A program made the translations under genes and the position numbers. Below the pieces are notes generated by a model, which had not been told where the DNA came from, searched no databases, and saw only the letters and a list, made by a program, of their open reading frames with translations. Of a DNA stretch of 42,204 bases, positions 39,097 to 42,204 are shown piece by piece. Numbering within the stretch: the first letter of the stretch is position 1; each line of letters opens with the position of its first letter. The stretch is from DATDAW01 sp036524675 (GTDB lineage Bacteria; Verrucomicrobiota; Verrucomicrobiia; Chthoniobacterales; DASVRZ01): contig DATDBU010000156.1 of assembly GCA_036524675.1 (NCBI GenBank), forward strand, positions 1 to 42,204, read 5' to 3'.

Positions 39097-39155
39097 ATCG
39101 ATGGAATGACTAGTGTCTGATTGTCTAACGGCTGATAAAAATTGGGTAGTTGGCT

Positions 39156-40226
39156 TTACTTGAGCGAAAGCAGATAGTCCGTGATGTCGTCCAGCTCCGT
39201 TTCGGTAAGCTGCATATTCGGCATCAGACTCCCGTGCTTCATTTCCTGAGGATCACGCAGCCATTCGCGCAGCGTTTCGCGGTTTAATGGCGCCACACCG
39301 GCGGCGATAGTTTGCCGGGTCATCATGTGTGTTAAATCCGGACCAAAGACACCTTTGGCGATCGTGCCGTCGACCGCGTGACAATTCACACAGGACGTCC
39401 GGAAGAATGTGTCTTTACCTGTCGCGACAGCCTTATCTTCCACGGGCGGAGCCTTTTGCGCGGCAAGCCAGTTGTCGTAGCCCGCCTGATCCTCCACGAT
39501 CACCCGCAGAAGCATGTTCGCGTGCTGCGTGCCGCAATATTCCGCACAGTTGCCGAGGAAGGTCCCCAACGTGTTCGGCTCGATCCACATTTCATTCGTA
39601 TGATTCGGGATCAAATCCGTCTTCCCGGCAAGTGCCGGCACCCAAAATGCATGGACCACATCCGCGGACTGCAAATAGAGGTGCGTCACTCTGTTCACCG
39701 GAACGTGGAGTTCGTTGGCGGTGATCATCTCCGTCGTCTTGCCATCAGCGGAAAGATAATGGACTTCCCACCACCATTGACGGCCGATGACCTTCACTTT
39801 GATGGCGTCTGCGGGGATTTGGCGCGCTTGAACTGTCCCGATCGTTCGGGCGGTAACCAGGGCCAACCCGAAAACAATCATGATTGGGATAATCGTCCAC
39901 GCCAGTTCGATCTGAAAACTTCCGTAGATCTGGGGCGGTTCCTGGCGTTCCTCGCCCGGCTTCGAGCGGAATTTGATAATCGCGTAGGTCAACAGGCCCG
40001 CAACAATCACAAAGATGGCGGTACAAATTCCCGTGACCAACCAACTTACGCCAAGAACCTCTTCTGCCGCAGCCGACATCGGCACAAAGATGTTTTGTTT
40101 TGCGTGGATAACGCCGTTGGACGCTGTTTCAGGAGCCTGAGCAAAGGCAATCGAAGGTGCGATTAGCACCAGCATGCCAAAAAAGCGGCTCAACAGCCTT
40201 CTGCTCTGGATGGATGGGCGAGGCAT
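39156..40226 (-). CDS. coxB: Cytochrome c oxidase subunit II with heme c domain
   Basis: The 356-residue subunit has a signal peptide (about 1-29), two membrane helices (about 55-80 and 99-121), and a CuA domain. CuA ligands are His182 (VHAFWVP) and Cys217/Glu219/Cys221/His225/Met228 in CAEYCGTQHANM, all present. A fused cytochrome c follows with CVNCH (269-273) and SLMPNMQLT for the Met ligand: the caa3 type. It accepts electrons from a cytochrome c and passes them to CoxA. A longer frame reaches 40328, but the ATG at 40226 starts the signal peptide, with AAGGG upstream. It is the first gene of the operon, behind the promoter at 40329-40358. Confidence 0.97.
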   Translation of the reverse strand: MPRPSIQSRRLLSRFFGMLVLIAPSIAFAQAPETASNGVIHAKQNIFVPMSAAAEEVLGVSWLVTGICTAIFVIVAGLLTYAIIKFRSKPGEERQEPPQIYGSFQIELAWTIIPIMIVFGLALVTARTIGTVQARQIPADAIKVKVIGRQWWWEVHYLSADGKTTEMITANELHVPVNRVTHLYLQSADVVHAFWVPALAGKTDLIPNHTNEMWIEPNTLGTFLGNCAEYCGTQHANMLLRVIVEDQAGYDNWLAAQKAPPVEDKAVATGKDTFFRTSCVNCHAVDGTIAKGVFGPDLTHMMTRQTIAAGVAPLNRETLREWLRDPQEMKHGSLMPNMQLTETELDDITDYLLSLK

Positions 40227-40328
40227 GGGAGCCCTTTTTGATAAATGGTGATTAAGCTTTGAGTGATGTGCCACGGTTCGTCTGCTCTTGGGGGAAACCT
40301 CATACAGGCGTCGCCAGTGTGGGCACAA

Positions 40329-40358
40329 GTTTTATTCAGTGCCCGGCAAACGTGTCAA
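40329..40358 (-). promoter_or_regulatory. Promoter of the cox-bc respiratory operon
   Basis: On the minus strand TTGACA (40358-40353) is a perfect -35; an 18-base spacer leads to TAAAAC (40334-40329). Transcription would start near 40322 and give a leader of about 95 bases before coxB. No regulator site is recognised. Confidence 0.5.
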
Positions 40359-40420
40359 CGATTCAGATACAACGAATTGCGACAATTTTGGCGACCTAAC
40401 GACAGGGCCATCGTATGCAG

Positions 40421-40467
40421 AAAAAATCCGGCTTGTATAAGAAAATCTTATCCTGGCCGGATTTTCT
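40421..40467 (-). terminator. Terminator of the aminotransferase transcript
   Basis: AAAATCCGGC (40423-40432) pairs with GCCGGATTTT (40456-40465); ATAAG/CTTAT within the loop can pair too. On the minus strand the stem is followed by a T tract. It lies downstream of the aminotransferase (40615) and upstream of coxB, so it would isolate the respiratory operon. The remaining spacer (40227-40614) holds only this, the promoter and the long hairpin at 40523-40599. Confidence 0.7.
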
Positions 40468-40522
40468 TCGATCCTCACTTTGGGCTTCCCCTCTCACCCC
40501 GAAAAGCTGGCTGAGTTTTAGA

Positions 40523-40599
40523 TCACACAGAGACAGAGAGGAACGGAGAAAGAAAACTTTCATCACGTTTCTCTCCGTGTCCTCCGCGCCTCCGTGTGA
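40523..40599. repeat. Long imperfect inverted repeat (GGAG-type)
   Basis: TCACACAGAGACAGAGAGGA at 40523-40542 and the following ACGGAGA pair with TCTCCGTGTCCTCCGCGCC and the closing TCCGTGTGA at 40572-40599, with a few mismatches and a 22-base loop. The stem is 27-28 bases long. It reads like a mobile-type intergenic repeat and lies just after the aminotransferase stop. It carries no protein. Confidence 0.6.
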
Positions 40600-40614
40600 C
40601 AATCGTCTTTTTGT

Positions 40615-41805
40615 CTACGCGACGGCGGCCTGCCGGGTATCCAATTCCCGCACAAACTCCTCCATCCGGTTCATCGCAACTTTGATCTGGTCCAGACCCG
40701 TCGCAAAACACGCGCGCACAAAACCTTCCCCGCTCGGCCCAAACGCTCCGCCGGGCACCACGGCAACGTTGTGGCGTTTCAGAAGACCGAGCGAAAATTC
40801 GCCGCTCGTCACCCCCAGATGATCCACTCGCGGAAACAAGTAAAAGCTCCCTTTCGGCACCGCACACGACAGTCCCATGTCACGAAACCGGCTGATCATG
40901 AAATTCCTCCGCAACTCATACTGGTCCCGCATGATTTTTACCGAAGCCGCCCCATTTTCGAGCGCCTCGATCGCCGCCTCCTGCGCAATGATCGATGCGC
41001 ACATGATCCCGTATTGATGCACTTTCATCATGGCATCGATCAGAGGTGCCGGGGCACACGCATACCCGATCCGGAACCCAGTCATGGCGAACGATTTGGA
41101 ACAGCCGTGAATAAAAATCGTTCGTTCCGCCATCCCCGGAATGCTCACGATGGAATGGTGCGCCGCTCCTTCGAACGTCAGCTCGCTGTAAATCTCATCC
41201 GTGATCACCACCAGATCGTGTTTGACGCACAGCGCCGCGATCTTTCGCAATTCCTCCATCGTCTGCGTCGCTCCCGTAGGATTCGTGGGAAAATTGAGCA
41301 TCAACGCCTTGGATTTCGGCGTGATTTTTTTCGCCAGCGCCTCAGCCGTCAGGCGGAATTCATCCTCTGCCCGCGTCGAAATCGGCACCGCAACACCATG
41401 CGCCAGGGCAATGCTCGGGCCGTAGCTGACGTAACACGGCTCGTGATACAGCACCTCGTCGCCCGGATTGACTAGCGCCCGCAGCGCCAGATCGATCGCC
41501 TCCGAAGCCCCGACGGTGATCAGCACTTCATTGATCGGATCGTAGTCCACCGCAAACCGGTCGGCCGTCCATTTCGCCACCGTCCGGCGCAATTTTGGCA
41601 ACCCAAGATTCGACGTGTAACACGTGCGCCCTTTTTCCAGGGCGAAAATCGCTGCTTCACGGATATGCCACGGTGTCACGAAATCCGGCTCGCCGATTCC
41701 GAGCGAGATCACGTCTTTCATGGACTGAACAATTTCGAAAAAGTCGCGGATCCCGGACTTGGGAATGTCGCGAACGTGGGAAGCGATGCGATTGGAGATG
41801 GACAT
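40615..41805 (-). CDS. Class I/II PLP-dependent aminotransferase
   Basis: The 396-residue enzyme is a fold-type I aminotransferase of the aspartate family. SLGIGEPDFVTPWHIREAA opens it; NFPTNPTGA, ITDEIYSEL and the PLP-lysine segment GCSKSFAMTGFRIGYA (Lys237) follow. The conserved C-terminal Arg that holds the substrate carboxylate is in GEGFVRACFA. It probably transaminates aspartate, alanine or an aromatic amino acid; specificity is not readable. A longer frame reaches 41910, but the ATG at 41805 starts the conserved protein. It is preceded by a 337-base spacer with a possible leader peptide and followed by hairpins at 40523-40599 and 40421-40467. Confidence 0.93.
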   Translation of the reverse strand: MSISNRIASHVRDIPKSGIRDFFEIVQSMKDVISLGIGEPDFVTPWHIREAAIFALEKGRTCYTSNLGLPKLRRTVAKWTADRFAVDYDPINEVLITVGASEAIDLALRALVNPGDEVLYHEPCYVSYGPSIALAHGVAVPISTRAEDEFRLTAEALAKKITPKSKALMLNFPTNPTGATQTMEELRKIAALCVKHDLVVITDEIYSELTFEGAAHHSIVSIPGMAERTIFIHGCSKSFAMTGFRIGYACAPAPLIDAMMKVHQYGIMCASIIAQEAAIEALENGAASVKIMRDQYELRRNFMISRFRDMGLSCAVPKGSFYLFPRVDHLGVTSGEFSLGLLKRHNVAVVPGGAFGPSGEGFVRACFATGLDQIKVAMNRMEEFVRELDTRQAAVA

Positions 41806-42142
41806 GGATGGGGTGGTTTTGCGGTGGGAAAAAATGCATTGGGAAAGGGAGGGTTTACCGCACAGGAAACGCACGGTAAAACGAGCCGGATTCCGCCAGC
41901 GAGGCGACAATCAAGCTCGGGCAACGGCAGCAGCGGCTGCAACCGCGAAAATGCGGTCAGCGACACGGGCCGGATGCGGAGAAAGGGACATAGTGAGCGC
42001 GGAGGGTAACCCGCTGCCGCGCCGTGTCAAGCCATTGCTGATTCCTCACATGTAAAATCCGAAAATTCCTTGATTGACTTCTTTCGAAGGAACGATACTC
42101 TGCGCAGTTAGTCCTTAATCGATAGTAACCTCATTCCTTCCT
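41806..42142. other. Intergenic region, possible leader ORF, hairpin and pilin-gene promoter
   Basis: The region between the aminotransferase and the divergent pilin-like gene holds three items. A 26-codon minus-strand ORF (41911-41991) encodes an Ala/Val-rich peptide with AVAAAAAVARA near its end, and might be a leader peptide. A hairpin TTTACCGCAC/GCACGGTAAA (41854-41880) lies between it and the aminotransferase ATG; no T tract follows directly. On the plus strand TTGATT (42070-42075) and GATACT (42094-42099), 18 bases apart, form a plausible promoter for the gene at 42143. No other gene or RNA is seen. Confidence 0.35.
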
Positions 42143-42204
42143 ATGAACAAACAACTCTCCCGGGGTGGCTTTACCCTTGTCGAGCTCCTCGTCGTCATCA
42201 CCAT
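42143..42204 (+). CDS. Prepilin-type protein, 5' end only
   Basis: The frame starts at ATG 42143 and runs off the window. The first 20 residues are a class III (type IV pilin-like) leader: a short basic head ending in Gly-Gly (SRGG), then FTLVELLVVIT, the prepilin N-terminal cleavage and methylation motif; the peptidase cleaves before Phe and the Glu at +5 is present. Such proteins form type IV pili, type II secretion pseudopili, or the abundant DUF1559-like exported proteins of PVC bacteria. The visible part cannot tell which. No ribosome binding site precedes the ATG. Confidence 0.88.
   Translation, partial: MNKQLSRGGFTLVELLVVIT

Noticed and set aside
39106..39128. ATGACTA-type repeat between coxA and coxB
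   Set aside because: Only one partial unit (ATGACTAGTG) is seen, which is expected by chance.

Overview
The window reads as chromosomal backbone of a Gram-negative bacterium, most likely a member of the Verrucomicrobiota (PVC group). The reasons are lipopolysaccharide genes (kdsA and lptC/A/B-like), a TonB-dependent receptor and other outer-membrane proteins, a Minf_1886-family gene, ribonuclease HIII, a DUF1844 protein, a prepilin-type N-terminus at the right edge, and a three-subunit succinate dehydrogenase with a single fused membrane anchor. Few genes have a convincing Shine-Dalgarno sequence. No rRNA, prophage, CRISPR array or classical insertion sequence is visible. Taxonomy is inferred from gene content only.

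Layout. 1-5.4 kb: end of an unknown gene, a secreted OB-fold-like protein, an outer-membrane beta-barrel and a TonB receptor; the last two share an unusual promoter box. 5.5-11 kb (+ strand apart from azoR): RNase HIII, an IHF/HU protein, a PII protein behind a near-consensus sigma-54 promoter, azoR divergent from a TetR regulator, then a CHAD protein overlapping a guanylate-kinase-like P-loop protein. 11-15.7 kb (-): recA and sdhCAB. 15.9-18.7 kb (+): a complete ketosynthase and a ketosynthase-like protein lacking all three catalytic residues, separated by a four-helix-bundle (S23-type) gene bracketed by inverted heptamer repeats. 18.7-25.2 kb (-): an envelope cluster in the order small membrane protein, Minf_1886, double M16 peptidase, DUF1844, kdsA, lptC, lptA, lptB. 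25.2-29.5 kb: a TPR protein, a CAU tRNA that looks like tRNA-Ile2, and a three-gene unit of uncertain role. 29.6-30.6 kb: an aldo/keto reductase.

30.6-40.2 kb (-) is the centrepiece: one operon that encodes a terminal respiratory chain. Its order is coxB (CuA plus heme c), coxA, coxC, a membrane protein, a diheme lipoprotein cytochrome c, a Rieske protein, a cytochrome b fused to cytochrome c, and a CtaG/polyferredoxin fusion. Every cytochrome c domain is tethered to the membrane or to another subunit, so electrons could pass from quinol through Rieske/b, diheme c and CoxB to oxygen without a soluble carrier. With succinate dehydrogenase nearby, the window holds both a quinone-reducing and a quinol-oxidising branch. 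40.4-42.2 kb: a class I aminotransferase with downstream hairpins, and the first codons of a pilin-like gene.

Best candidates for something new: the CtaG-polyferredoxin fusion (possible combined copper reduction and delivery), the ketosynthase/dead-ketosynthase pair with its S23 cassette, the CHAD/kinase-like overlapping pair, and the shared promoter box of the two outer-membrane genes.
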